Shown: one piece after another, positions 8,689 through 20,919 of the stretch
Numbering within the stretch: position 1 is the first letter of the stretch
Layout of the letters: the number at the start of each line of letters is the position of its first letter
Source of the DNA: Arenicola marina
Taxonomy: Eukaryota > Annelida > Polychaeta > Arenicolidae
Length of the DNA stretch: 64,000 nucleotides
Direction: 5' to 3'
NCBI GenBank assembly: GCA_964019135.1
Contig: OZ025265.1
Span: 7,198,318-7,262,317, forward strand
Program-made: the position numbers and the translations under genes
The notes under the pieces: model-generated
Database searches by the model: none
Seen by the model: the letters and a program-made list of their open reading frames with translations, nothing else
Told to the model about the DNA's origin: nothing

Positions 8689-9455
8689 GCAGGAGTAGCC
8701 TGGATGTTGCAGAGTTTTGTAGAATTTGGATGTTGTAGAATGTTGGAAGTTTGTTGAATGTTGTTGTATGATGTTGGATGTTGTATGATGTTAGATGTAA
8801 GAAGTCGGGTATTGTGGATGTTGTATGATCTTGGGTGTTGTTGGAAGTTGGATTGTTGTTGTTGCTGGATGTTGTTCCGTGTTGTTGAACTTGCATCTTT
8901 TCCGATGTTGTCGCATTGAGTGCGATTGGGATTGATCGTGCGCACCCCGGTTGTATGATCTTGGATGCTGGTCGACTGTTCCTATAGTTGAATGTTGTTG
9001 AGTGTTGTAGAATTTGGATGTTGTAGCATGTGGGAAGTTTTGTGGGATGGATGTTGGATGTTGTAGGTTGTTGTATGATCTTGGATATTGTTGAATGTTG
9101 GAGTGTTTAATGTCGTATGTTCATGGATGTTGGCTGTTGTAACAAGTCGGATGCTGCATGATATCAGATGTTGTTGAATGTTGGATTGTTGTTGTTGCTG
9201 GATGTTGTTGAGTGTTGCAGAATCTGGACGCTGGATGTTGTAGGATGTTGGATTGCTGCTAGGTGTTGGTTGTTGTAGGATGTTGGGTGTTGCTGACGGT
9301 TTGATGTTGACTGTTGGATGTTGTAAGAAGTTGGGTGATGTGGAATGTTGGGTGTTTTGTGATCCTGTTGGATTGTTGCAGATGCTGGATGTTGTTGAGT
9401 GTTGTAGGATTTGGATCTTGTAGGATGTTGGATATTGTGGGATGTTGGATTGTTG
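8689..9455 (+). repeat. GT-L block 2 (class b, 767 bp)
   Basis: Class b marks: TTGCTGGATGTTGTTCCG, GGTTGTATGATC, GTCGACTGTTCCTATAG, GGGATGGATG and GTTTAATGTCGTATG. It is 10 bp shorter than the type copy because GATCCTGGGGTAAGCTG is reduced to GATCCTG. First block of cluster II. Confidence 0.92.
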
Positions 9456-9633
9456 CAAAATTTGTCGGTTTGGAGGGGAAGTGAGGTTTTTAGTTTGGTA
9501 GAATGCTACTTTTCAGGTACAAATGGTGTTTTTGGCAAATAGAATCACTTTTCTTTCGCACATTTCCTAAATTTGGTTAATCGGGCGTGCGCGAAGGAGT
9601 CCATGATGTTATTGATGCAAAATGTGTCGGTTT
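9456..9633 (+). repeat. Single-monomer linker L1b (178 bp), type copy
   Basis: Follows only the 767-bp class b blocks. Unlike L1 it keeps CGGGCGTGCGCGAAGGAGTC and has TTTCGCACATTTCC. Other copies: 15327-15504, 30505-30682 and 40333-40510. The first two have AAGTGAGG and AAATGTGTCGG, the last two AAGTGGGG and AAATTTGTCGG. Confidence 0.9.
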
Positions 9634-10064
9634 GCAGGAGTACCCTGGATGTTGCAGAGTTTTGTACAATTTGGATGTTGTAGGATGTTGGAAGTTTGTT
9701 GAATGTTGTTGTATGATGTTGGATGTTGTATGATGTTAGATGTAAGAATTTCGGTGTTGTGGATGTTGTATGATCTTGGGTGTTGTTGGAAGTTGGATTG
9801 TTGTTGTTGCTGGATGTTGTTGAGTGTTGCAGAATCTGGACGCTGGATGTTGTAGGATGTTGGATTGTTGCTAGGTGTTGGTTGTTGTAGGATATTGGTT
9901 TGATGTTGACTGTTGGATGTTGTAAGAAGTTGGGTGATGTGGAATGTTGGGTGTTTTGTGATCCTGGGGTAAGCTGTTGGATTGTTGCAGATGCTGGATG
10001 TTGTTGAGTGTTGTAGGATTTGGATCTTGTAGGATGTTGGATATTGTGGGATGTTGGATTGTTG
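9634..10064 (+). repeat. GT-S block 2 (431 bp)
   Basis: Begins GCAGGAGTACCCTGG rather than GTAGCCTGG, a mark shared with the blocks at 15505, 30683 and 40511, all of which follow an L1b linker. It also has TAGGATATTGG near 9889. Confidence 0.92.
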
Positions 10065-10407
10065 CAAAATTTGTCGGTTTGGAGGGGAAGTGGGGTTTTT
10101 GGTTTGGTAGAATGCTACTTTTCAGGTACAAATTGTGTTTTTGGCAAATAGAATCACTTTTCTTTCGCACATTTCCTAAATTTGCTTAATCGGGCGTGCG
10201 CGAAGGAGTCCATGATGTTATTGATGCAAAATTTGTCGATTTGGAGGAGAAGTAGGACTTTTTAGTTTCGTAAAAAAGTACTTTTCGGGCACTAATGGCG
10301 TTTTCGGCAAATAGAAAATCACTTTTCTTTCGCCCATTTCCTAAATTTGGTTAATCGGGAATGCGCGAAGGAGTCCACGATGTTATTGATGCAAAATTTG
10401 TCGGTTT
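10065..10407 (+). repeat. Two-monomer linker L2 (343 bp), type copy
   Basis: The first monomer has GTTTTTGGTTTGG, ACAAATTGTGTTTTTGG and GCTTAATCGGGCGTGCG. The second has AGGACTTTTTAG, CGGGCAC, TAGAAAATCAC and TCGGGAATGCGCG. Other copies: 11796-12138, 15936-16278, 17667-18009, 21697-22039, 31725-32067, 41553-41895, 44931-45273, 51918-52260 and 62754-63096. All ten are exactly 343 bp. Confidence 0.92.
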
Positions 10408-11184
10408 GCAGGAGTAGCCTGGATGTTGCAGAGTTTTGTAGAATTTGGATGTTGTAGAATGTTGGAAGTTTGTTGAATGTTGTTGTATGATGTTGGATGT
10501 TGTATGATGTTAGATGTAAGAAGTCGGGTGTTGTGGATGTTGTATGATCTTGGGTGTTGTTGGAAGTTGGATTGTTGTTGTCGCTGGTTGTTGCTCCGTG
10601 TTGTTGAACTTGCATCTTTTCTGATGTTGTCGCATTGAGTGCGATTGGGATTGATCGTGCGCACCCCGGTTGTTTGATCTTGGATGCTGGTCGATTGTTG
10701 CTATTGTTGAATGTTGTTGAGTGTTGTAGAATTTGGATGTTGTAGCATGTGGGAAGTTTTGTGGGAGGGATGTTGGATGTTGTAGGTTGTTGTATGATCT
10801 TGGATATTGTTGAATGTTGGAGTGTTTATGTTGGTATGTTCATGGATGTTGGCTGTTGTAAGAAGTCGGATGTTGCATGATATCAGATGTTGTTGAATGT
10901 TGGATTGTTGTTGTTGCTGGATGTTGTTGAGTGTTGCAGAATCTGGACGCTGGATGTTGTAGGATGTTGGATTGCTGCTAGGTGTTGGTTGTTGTAGGAT
11001 GTTGGGTGTTGCTGACGGTTTGATGTTGACTGTTGGATGTTGTAAGAAGTTGGGTGATGTGGAATGTTGGGTGTTTTGTGATCCTGGGGTAAGCTGTTGG
11101 ATTGTTGCAGATGCTGGATGTTGTTGAGTGTTGTAGGATTTGGATCTTGTAGGATGTTGGATATTGTGGGATGTTAGATTGTTG
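10408..11184 (+). repeat. GT-L block 3 (class a, 777 bp)
   Basis: Class a with TTTTCTGATGTTGTCG in the island (others have TTTTCCGATG). Third block of cluster II, placed between an L2 and an L1 linker. Confidence 0.92.
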
Positions 11185-11364
11185 CAAAATTTGTCGGTTT
11201 GGAGGGGAAGTGGGGTTTTTAGTTTGGTAAAATGCTACTTTTCAGGTACAAATGGTGTTTTTGGCAAATAGAATCACCTTTCTTTCGCCCATTTCCTAAA
11301 TTTGGTTAATTTGGCATGGGCGATGTTAATAACACGATGTTATTGATGCAAAATTTGTCGGTTT

Positions 11365-11795
11365 GCAGGAGTAGCCTGGATGTTGCAGAGTTTTGTACAA
11401 TTTGGATGTTGTAGGATGTTGGAAGTTTGTTGAATGTTGTTGTATGATGTTGGATGTTGTATGATGTTAGATGTAAGAATTTCGGTGTTGTGGATGTTGT
11501 ATGATCTTGGGTGTTGCTGGAAGTTGGATTGTTGTTGTTGCTAGATGTTGTTGAGTGTTGCAGAATCTGGACGCTGGATGTTGTAGGATGTTGGATTGTT
11601 GCTAGGTGTTGGTTGTTGTAGGATGTTGGTTTGATGTTGACTGTTGGATGTTGTAAGAAGTTTGGTGATGTGGAATGTTGGGTGTTTTGTGATCCTGGAG
11701 TAAGCTGTTGGATTGTTGCAGATGCTGGATGTTGTTGAGTGTTGTAGGATTTGGATCTTGTAGGATGTTGGATATTGTGGGATGTTGGATTGTTG
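11365..11795 (+). repeat. GT-S block 3 (431 bp)
   Basis: Private changes: GTTGCTGGAAGTTGG, TTGCTAGATGTTG, AAGAAGTTTGGTG and CCTGGAGTAAGC. The same set recurs only in its 5871-bp duplicate at 17236. Followed by an L2 linker with AAAAGCGCTTTT. Confidence 0.92.
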
Positions 11796-12138
11796 CAAAA
11801 TTTGTCGGTTTGGAGGGGAAGTGGGGTTTTTGGTTTGGTAGAATGCTACTTTTCAGGTACAAATTGTGTTTTTGGCAAATAGAATCACTTTTCTTTCGCA
11901 CATTTCCTAAATTTGCTTAATCGGGCGTGCGCGAAGGAGTCCATGATGTTATTGATGCAAAATTTTTCGATTTGGAGGAGAAGTAGGACTTTTTAGTTTC
12001 GTAAAAAAGCGCTTTTCGGGCACAAATGGCGTTTTCGGCAAATAGAAAATCACTTTTCTTTCGCCCATTTCCTAAATTTGGTTAATCGGGAATGCGCGAA
12101 GGAGTCCACGATGTTATTGATGCAAAATTTGTCGGTTT

Positions 12139-12914
12139 GCAGGAGTAGCCTGGATGTTGCAGAGTTTTGTAGAATTTGGATGTTGTAGAATGTTGGAAGT
12201 TTGTTGAATGTTGTTGTATGATGTTGGATGTTGTATGATGTTAGATGTAAGAAGTCGGGTGTTGTGGATGTTGTATGATCTTGGGTGTTGTTGGAAGTTG
12301 GATTGTTGTTGTCGCTGGTTTTTGCTCCGTGTTGTTGAACTTGCATCTTTTCCGATGTTGTCGCATTGAGTGCGATTGGGATTGATCGTGCGCACCCCGG
12401 TTGTTTGATCTTGGATGCTGGTCGATTGTTGCTATTGTTGAATGTTGTTGAGTGTTGTAGAATTTGGATGTTGTAGCATGTGGGAAGTTTTGTGGGAGGG
12501 ATGTTGGATGTTGTAGGTTGTTGTATGATCTTGGATATTGTTGAATGTTGGAGTGTTTATGTTGGTATGTTCATGGATGTTGGCTGTTGTAACAAGTCGG
12601 ATGTTGCATGATATCAGATGTTGTTGAATGTTGGATTGTTGTTGTTGCTGGATGTTGTTGAGTGTTGCAGAATCTGGACGCTGGATGTTGTAGGATGTTG
12701 GATTGCTGCTAGGTGTTGGTTGTTGTAGGATGTTGGGTGTTGCTGACGGTTTGATGTTGACTGTTGGATGTTGTAAGAAGTTGGGTGATGTGGAATGTTG
12801 GGTGCTTTGTGATCCTGGGGTAAGCTGTTGGATTGTTGCAGATGCTGGATGTTGTTGAGTGTTGTAGGATTTGGATCTGTAGGATGTTGGATATTGTGGG
12901 ATGTTAGATTGTTG
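12139..12914 (+). repeat. GT-L block 4 (class a', 776 bp)
   Basis: Class a' differs from a by GCTGGTTTTTGCTCCG and TTGTAACAAGTCGG. One T is lost in GGATCTGTAGG, which would shift any reading frame. Last block of cluster II. Confidence 0.92.
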
Positions 12915-14559
12915 CAAAATTTGTCGGTTTGGAGGAGAAGTGGGGTTTTTAGTTTGGTAGAATGCTACTTTTCAGGTACAAATGGTGTGTTTGGCAAATA
13001 GAATCACTTTTCTTTCGCCCATTTCCTAAATTTGGTTAATCGGGCGTGCGCGAATGAGTCCATGATGTTATTTATGCAAAATTTGTCGATTTGGAGGAGA
13101 AGTAGGCTTTTTTAGTTTCGTAAAAAGGTACTTTTCGGGTACAAATGGCGTTTTCGGCAAATATAATCACTTTTCTTTCGCCCATTTCCTACATTTGGTT
13201 AATCGGGCATGCGCGAAGGAGTCCATGATGTTATTAATGGAAAATTTGTCGATTTGGAGGAGAAGTAGGCTTTTTTAGTTTCGTAAAAAAGTACTTTTCG
13301 GGTACAAATGGCGTTTTCGGCAAATAGAATCACTTTTCTTTCGCCCATTTCCTACATTTGGTTAATCGGGCATGCGCGAAGGAGTCCATGATGTTATTAA
13401 TGGAAAATTTGTCGATTTGGAGGAGAAGTAGGCTTTTTTAGTTTCGTAAAAAAGTACTTTTCGGGTACAAATGGCGTTTTCGGCAAATAGAATCACTTTT
13501 CTTTCGCCCATTTCTTAAATTTGGTTAATCGGGCATGCGCGAAGGAGTCCACGATGTTATTGATGCAAAATTTGTCGATTTGGAGGAGAAGTAGGCTTTT
13601 TTAGTTTCGTAAAAAAGTACTTTTCGGGTACAAATGGCGTTTTCGGCAAATAGAATCACTCTTCTCTCGCCCATTTCCTAAATTTGGTTAATCGGGCATG
13701 CGCGAAGTAGTCCATGATGTTATTTATGCCAAAAATTTCGATTTGAAGGAAAAGTAGGCTTTTGTGGTTTCGTAAAAAAGTACTTTTTGGGTACAAATGG
13801 CGTTTTCGGAAAATAGAATCACTTCTCTTTCGCCCATTTCCTACATTTGGTTAATCGGGCATGCGCGAAGTAGTCCATGATGTTATTGATGCAAAATTTG
13901 TCGATTTGGAGGGGAAGTAGGCTTTTTTAATTTCGTAAGAAAGTACTTTTCGGGTACAAATGGCGTTTTCGGCAAATAGAAACACTTTTCTTTCGCCCAT
14001 TTCCTAAATTTGGTTAATCGGGCATGCGCGAACGAGTCCATGATGTTATTTATGCAAAATTTGTCGATTTGGACGAGAAGTAGGCTTTTTTAGTTTCGTA
14101 AAAAAGTACTTTGCGGGTACAAATGGCGTTTTCGGCAAATATAATCACTTTTCTTTCGCCCATCTCCTAAATTTGGTTAATCGGGCATGCGCGAAGGAGT
14201 CCACGATGTTATTGATGCAAAATTTGACGATTTGGAGGAGAAGTAGGCTTTTTTAGTTTCGTAAAAAAGTACTTTTCGGGTACAAATGGCGTTTTCGGCA
14301 AATAGAATCACTTTTGTTTCGCCCATTTCTTAAATTTGGTTAATCGGGCATGCGCGAAGGAGTCCACGATGTTATTGATGCAAAATTTGTCGATTTGGAG
14401 GAGAAGTAGGCTTTTTTAGTTTCGTAAAAAAGTACTTTTCGGGTACAAATGGCGTTTTCGGCAAATAGAATCACTTTTGTTTCGCCAATTTCCTAAATTT
14501 GGTTAATCGGGCATGCGCGAACGAGTTCATGATGTTATTTATGCAAAATTTGTCGATTT
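12915..14559 (+). repeat. 163-bp satellite array S3 (10 monomers)
   Basis: 1645 bp. After the GT-flank monomer come units with GTAAAAAGGTAC, two near-identical CCTACATTT/ATTAATGGAAAA units, then m5 (GATTTGAAGG), m6, m7, m8 (GACGATTTGG), m9 and m1, keeping the higher-order order seen in S1. Confidence 0.93.
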
Positions 14560-15326
14560 GCAGGAGTAGCCTGGATGTTGCAGAGTTTTGTAGAATTTGG
14601 ATGTTGTAGAATGTTGGAAGTTTGTTGAATGTTGTTGTATGATGTTGGATGTTGTATGATGTTAGATGTAAGAAGTCGGGTATTGTGGATGTTGTATGAT
14701 CTTGGGTGTTGTTGGAAGTTGGATTGTTGTTGTTGCTGGATGTTGTTCCGTGTTGTTGAACTTGCATCTTTTCCGATGTTGTCGCATTGAGTGCGATTGG
14801 GATTGATCGTGCGCACCCCGGTTGTATGATCTTGGATGCTGGTCGACTGTTCCTATAGTTGAATGTTGTTGAGTGTTGTAGAATTTGGATGTTGTAGCAT
14901 GTGGGAAGTTTTGTGGGATGGATGTTGGATGTTGTAGGTTGTTGTATGATCTTGGATATTGTTGAATGTTGGAGTGTTTAATGTCGTATGTTCATGGATG
15001 TTGGCTGTTGTAACAAGTCGGATGCTGCATGATATCAGATGTTGTTGAATGTTGGATTGTTGTTGTTGCTGGATGTTGTTGAGTGTTGCAGAATCTGGAC
15101 GCTGGATGTTGTAGGATGTTGGATTGCTGCTAGGTGTTGGTTGTTGTAGGATGTTGGGTGTTGCTGACGGTTTGATGTTGACTGTTGGATGTTGTAAGAA
15201 GTTGGGTGATGTGGAATGTTGGGTGTTTTGTGATCCTGTTGGATTGTTGCAGATGCTGGATGTTGTTGAGTGTTGTAGGATTTGGATCTTGTAGGATGTT
15301 GGATATTGTGGGATGTTGGATTGTTG
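14560..15326 (+). repeat. GT-L block 5 (class b, 767 bp)
   Basis: Duplicate of block 2. It is entered from an m1-type monomer (GAACGAGTTCATG) rather than the CCTACATTT monomer that precedes other class b blocks, which marks the duplication junction. Confidence 0.92.
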
Positions 15327-15504
15327 CAAAATTTGTCGGTTTGGAGGGGAAGTGAGGTTTTTAGTTTGGTAGAATGCTACTTTTCAGGTACAAATGGTGT
15401 TTTTGGCAAATAGAATCACTTTTCTTTCGCACATTTCCTAAATTTGGTTAATCGGGCGTGCGCGAAGGAGTCCATGATGTTATTGATGCAAAATGTGTCG
15501 GTTT

Positions 15505-15935
15505 GCAGGAGTACCCTGGATGTTGCAGAGTTTTGTACAATTTGGATGTTGTAGGATGTTGGAAGTTTGTTGAATGTTGTTGTATGATGTTGGATGTTGT
15601 ATGATGTTAGATGTAAGAATTTCGGTGTTGTGGATGTTGTATGATCTTGGGTGTTGTTGGAAGTTGGATTGTTGTTGTTGCTGGATGTTGTTGAGTGTTG
15701 CAGAATCTGGACGCTGGATGTTGTAGGATGTTGGATTGTTGCTAGGTGTTGGTTGTTGTAGGATATTGGTTTGATGTTGACTGTTGGATGTTGTAAGAAG
15801 TTGGGTGATGTGGAATGTTGGGTGTTTTGTGATCCTGGGGTAAGCTGTTGGATTGTTGCAGATGCTGGATGTTGTTGAGTGTTGTAGGATTTGGATCTTG
15901 TAGGATGTTGGATATTGTGGGATGTTGGATTGTTG
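15505..15935 (+). repeat. GT-S block 4 (431 bp)
   Basis: Duplicate of the block at 9634, with the same GTACCCTGG start and TAGGATATTGG variant. Confidence 0.92.
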
Positions 15936-16278
15936 CAAAATTTGTCGGTTTGGAGGGGAAGTGGGGTTTTTGGTTTGGTAGAATGCTACTTTTCAGGTAC
16001 AAATTGTGTTTTTGGCAAATAGAATCACTTTTCTTTCGCACATTTCCTAAATTTGCTTAATCGGGCGTGCGCGAAGGAGTCCATGATGTTATTGATGCAA
16101 AATTTGTCGATTTGGAGGAGAAGTAGGACTTTTTAGTTTCGTAAAAAAGTACTTTTCGGGCACTAATGGCGTTTTCGGCAAATAGAAAATCACTTTTCTT
16201 TCGCCCATTTCCTAAATTTGGTTAATCGGGAATGCGCGAAGGAGTCCACGATGTTATTGATGCAAAATTTGTCGGTTT

Positions 16279-17055
16279 GCAGGAGTAGCCTGGATGTTGC
16301 AGAGTTTTGTAGAATTTGGATGTTGTAGAATGTTGGAAGTTTGTTGAATGTTGTTGTATGATGTTGGATGTTGTATGATGTTAGATGTAAGAAGTCGGGT
16401 GTTGTGGATGTTGTATGATCTTGGGTGTTGTTGGAAGTTGGATTGTTGTTGTCGCTGGTTGTTGCTCCGTGTTGTTGAACTTGCATCTTTTCTGATGTTG
16501 TCGCATTGAGTGCGATTGGGATTGATCGTGCGCACCCCGGTTGTTTGATCTTGGATGCTGGTCGATTGTTGCTATTGTTGAATGTTGTTGAGTGTTGTAG
16601 AATTTGGATGTTGTAGCATGTGGGAAGTTTTGTGGGAGGGATGTTGGATGTTGTAGGTTGTTGTATGATCTTGGATATTGTTGAATGTTGGAGTGTTTAT
16701 GTTGGTATGTTCATGGATGTTGGCTGTTGTAAGAAGTCGGATGTTGCATGATATCAGATGTTGTTGAATGTTGGATTGTTGTTGTTGCTGGATGTTGTTG
16801 AGTGTTGCAGAATCTGGACGCTGGATGTTGTAGGATGTTGGATTGCTGCTAGGTGTTGGTTGTTGTAGGATGTTGGGTGTTGCTGACGGTTTGATGTTGA
16901 CTGTTGGATGTTGTAAGAAGTTGGGTGATGTGGAATGTTGGGTGTTTTGTGATCCTGGGGTAAGCTGTTGGATTGTTGCAGATGCTGGATGTTGTTGAGT
17001 GTTGTAGGATTTGGATCTTGTAGGATGTTGGATATTGTGGGATGTTAGATTGTTG
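16279..17055 (+). repeat. GT-L block 6 (class a, 777 bp)
   Basis: Duplicate of the block at 10408, including TTTTCTGATG in the island. Confidence 0.92.
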
Positions 17056-17235
17056 CAAAATTTGTCGGTTTGGAGGGGAAGTGGGGTTTTTAGTTTGGTA
17101 AAATGCTACTTTTCAGGTACAAATGGTGTTTTTGGCAAATAGAATCACCTTTCTTTCGCCCATTTCCTAAATTTGGTTAATTTGGCATGGGCGATGTTAA
17201 TAACACGATGTTATTGATGCAAAATTTGTCGGTTT

Positions 17236-17666
17236 GCAGGAGTAGCCTGGATGTTGCAGAGTTTTGTACAATTTGGATGTTGTAGGATGTTGGAAGTTTG
17301 TTGAATGTTGTTGTATGATGTTGGATGTTGTATGATGTTAGATGTAAGAATTTCGGTGTTGTGGATGTTGTATGATCTTGGGTGTTGCTGGAAGTTGGAT
17401 TGTTGTTGTTGCTAGATGTTGTTGAGTGTTGCAGAATCTGGACGCTGGATGTTGTAGGATGTTGGATTGTTGCTAGGTGTTGGTTGTTGTAGGATGTTGG
17501 TTTGATGTTGACTGTTGGATGTTGTAAGAAGTTTGGTGATGTGGAATGTTGGGTGTTTTGTGATCCTGGAGTAAGCTGTTGGATTGTTGCAGATGCTGGA
17601 TGTTGTTGAGTGTTGTAGGATTTGGATCTTGTAGGATGTTGGATATTGTGGGATGTTGGATTGTTG
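17236..17666 (+). repeat. GT-S block 5 (431 bp)
   Basis: Duplicate of the block at 11365, with the same four private changes. Confidence 0.92.
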
Positions 17667-18009
17667 CAAAATTTGTCGGTTTGGAGGGGAAGTGGGGTTT
17701 TTGGTTTGGTAGAATGCTACTTTTCAGGTACAAATTGTGTTTTTGGCAAATAGAATCACTTTTCTTTCGCACATTTCCTAAATTTGCTTAATCGGGCGTG
17801 CGCGAAGGAGTCCATGATGTTATTGATGCAAAATTTTTCGATTTGGAGGAGAAGTAGGACTTTTTAGTTTCGTAAAAAAGCGCTTTTCGGGCACAAATGG
17901 CGTTTTCGGCAAATAGAAAATCACTTTTCTTTCGCCCATTTCCTAAATTTGGTTAATCGGGAATGCGCGAAGGAGTCCACGATGTTATTGATGCAAAATT
18001 TGTCGGTTT

Positions 18010-18785
18010 GCAGGAGTAGCCTGGATGTTGCAGAGTTTTGTAGAATTTGGATGTTGTAGAATGTTGGAAGTTTGTTGAATGTTGTTGTATGATGTTGGAT
18101 GTTGTATGATGTTAGATGTAAGAAGTCGGGTGTTGTGGATGTTGTATGATCTTGGGTGTTGTTGGAAGTTGGATTGTTGTTGTCGCTGGTTTTTGCTCCG
18201 TGTTGTTGAACTTGCATCTTTTCCGATGTTGTCGCATTGAGTGCGATTGGGATTGATCGTGCGCACCCCGGTTGTTTGATCTTGGATGCTGGTCGATTGT
18301 TGCTATTGTTGAATGTTGTTGAGTGTTGTAGAATTTGGATGTTGTAGCATGTGGGAAGTTTTGTGGGAGGGATGTTGGATGTTGTAGGTTGTTGTATGAT
18401 CTTGGATATTGTTGAATGTTGGAGTGTTTATGTTGGTATGTTCATGGATGTTGGCTGTTGTAACAAGTCGGATGTTGCATGATATCAGATGTTGTTGAAT
18501 GTTGGATTGTTGTTGTTGCTGGATGTTGTTGAGTGTTGCAGAATCTGGACGCTGGATGTTGTAGGATGTTGGATTGCTGCTAGGTGTTGGTTGTTGTAGG
18601 ATGTTGGGTGTTGCTGACGGTTTGATGTTGACTGTTGGATGTTGTAAGAAGTTGGGTGATGTGGAATGTTGGGTGCTTTGTGATCCTGGGGTAAGCTGTT
18701 GGATTGTTGCAGATGCTGGATGTTGTTGAGTGTTGTAGGATTTGGATCTGTAGGATGTTGGATATTGTGGGATGTTAGATTGTTG
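18010..18785 (+). repeat. GT-L block 7 (class a', 776 bp)
   Basis: Duplicate of the block at 12139, including the one-base loss in GGATCTGTAGG. Last block of cluster III. Confidence 0.92.
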
Positions 18786-20919
18786 CAAAATTTGTCGGTT
18801 TGGAGGAGAAGTGGGGTTTTTAGTTTGGTAGAATGCTACTTTTCAGGTACAAATGGTGTGTTTGGCAAATAGAATCACTTTTCTTTCGCCCATTTCCTAA
18901 ATTTGGTTAATCGGGCGTGCGCGAATGAGTCCATGATGTTATTTATGCAAAATTTGTCGATTTGGAGGAGAAGTAGGCTTTTTTAGTTTCGTAAAAAGGT
19001 ACTTTTCGGGTACAAATGGCGTTTTCGGCAAATATAATCACTTTTCTTTCGCCCATTTCCTACATTTGGTTAATCGGGCATGCGCGAAGGAGTCCATGAT
19101 GTTATTAATGGAAAATTTGTCGATTTGGAGGAGAAGTAGGCTTTTTTAGTTTCGTAAAAAAGTACTTTTCGGGTACAAATGGCGTTTTCGGCAAATAGAA
19201 TCACTTTTCTTTCGCCCATTTCCTACATTTGGTTAATCGGGCATGCGCGAAGGAGTCCATGATGTTATTAATGGAAAATTTGTCGATTTGGAGGAGAAGT
19301 AGGCTTTTTTAGTTTCGTAAAAAAGTACTTTTCGGGTACAAATGGCGTTTTCGGCAAATAGAATCACTTTTCTTTCGCCCATTTCTTAAATTTGGTTAAT
19401 CGGGCATGCGCGAAGGAGTCCACGATGTTATTGATGCAAAATTTGTCGATTTGGAGGAGAAGTAGGCTTTTTTAGTTTCGTAAAAAAGTACTTTTCGGGT
19501 ACAAATGGCGTTTTCGGCAAATAGAATCACTCTTCTCTCGCCCATTTCCTAAATTTGGTTAATCGGGCATGCGCGAAGTAGTCCATGATGTTATTTATGC
19601 CAAAAATTTCGATTTGAAGGAAAAGTAGGCTTTTGTGGTTTCGTAAAAAAGTACTTTTTGGGTACAAATGGCGTTTTCGGAAAATAGAATCACTTCTCTT
19701 TCGCCCATTTCCTACATTTGGTTAATCGGGCATGCGCGAAGTAGTCCATGATGTTATTGATGCAAAATTTGTCGATTTGGAGGGGAAGTAGGCTTTTTTA
19801 ATTTCGTAAGAAAGTACTTTTCGGGTACAAATGGCGTTTTCGGCAAATAGAAACACTTTTCTTTCGCCCATTTCCTAAATTTGGTTAATCGGGCATGCGC
19901 GAACGAGTCCATGATGTTATTTATGCAAAATTTGTCGATTTGGACGAGAAGTAGGCTTTTTTAGTTTCGTAAAAAAGTACTTTGCGGGTACAAATGGCGT
20001 TTTCGGCAAATATAATCACTTTTCTTTCGCCCATCTCCTAAATTTGGTTAATCGGGCATGCGCGAAGGAGTCCACGATGTTATTGATGCAAAATTTGACG
20101 ATTTGGAGGAGAAGTAGGCTTTTTTAGTTTCGTAAAAAAGTACTTTTCGGGTACAAATGGCGTTTTCGGCAAATAGAATCACTTTTGTTTCGCCCATTTC
20201 TTAAATTTGGTTAATCGGGCATGCGCGAAGGAGTCCACGATGTTATTGATGCAAAATTTGTCGATTTGGAGGAGAAGTAGGCTTTTTTAGTTTCGTAAAA
20301 AAGTACTTTTCGGGTACAAATGGCGTTTTCGGCAAATAGAATCACTTTTGTTTCGCCAATTTCCTAAATTTGGTTAATCGGGCATGCGCGAACGAGTTCA
20401 TGATGTTATTTATGCAAAATTTGTCGATTTGGAGGAGAAATAGGCTTTTTTAGTTTCGTAAAAAAGTACTTTTCGGGTACAAATGGCGTTTTCGGCAAAT
20501 AGAATCACTTTTCTTTCGCCCATTTCCTACATTTGGTTAATCGGGCATGCGCGAAGGAGTCCATGATGTTATTGATGCAAAATTTGTCGATTTGGAGGGG
20601 AAGTAGGCTTTTTTAATTTCGTAAGAAAGTACTTTTCGGGTACAAATGGCGTTTTCGGCAAATAGAATCACTTTTCTTTCGCCCATTTCCTAAATTTGGT
20701 TAATCGGGCATGCGCGAACGAGTCCATGATGTTATTTATGCAAAATTTGTCGATTTGGAGGAGAAGTAGGCTTTTTTAGTTTCGTAAAAAAGTACTTTTC
20801 GGGTACAAATGGCGTTTTCGGCAAATAGAATCACTTTTCTTTCGCCCATTTCCTACATTTGGTTAATCGGGCATGCGCGAAGGAGTCCATGATGTTATTT
20901 ATGCAAAATTTGTCGATTT
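18786..20919 (+). repeat. 163-bp satellite array S4 (13 monomers)
   Basis: 2134 bp. The first 1645 bp match S3. The remaining 489 bp are exactly three more monomers (m2, m3 and a CCTACATTT unit), which restore the usual approach to a class b block. Confidence 0.93.

Larger units (their letters stand above)
8689..14559 (+). repeat. Tandem segmental duplication, copy A (5871 bp)
   Basis: Covers cluster II (five GT blocks, four linkers) and satellite array S3. The next 5871 bp repeat it in order with no difference noticed at the spots compared, including rare private variants (AAAAGCGCTTTT at 12005, AAATTTGACG at 14220, AAATGTGTCGG at 9620). The crossover lies in the m1-type monomer near 14530-14559. 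Confidence 0.92.
14560..20430 (+). repeat. Tandem segmental duplication, copy B (5871 bp)
   Basis: Second copy of 8689-14559: cluster III plus most of array S4. It parts from copy A at 20431, where satellite continues (TTTGGAGG) instead of entering a GT block (TTTGCAGG). Confidence 0.92.

Noticed and set aside
9977-10189. Plus-strand 70-codon frame rich in Cys, Trp and Phe, repeated at many GT ends
   Set aside because: Translation of the GT-rich tail and the satellite flank. Composition follows the base bias and the frame is lost in sister copies. The hydrophobic look comes from T-rich codons.
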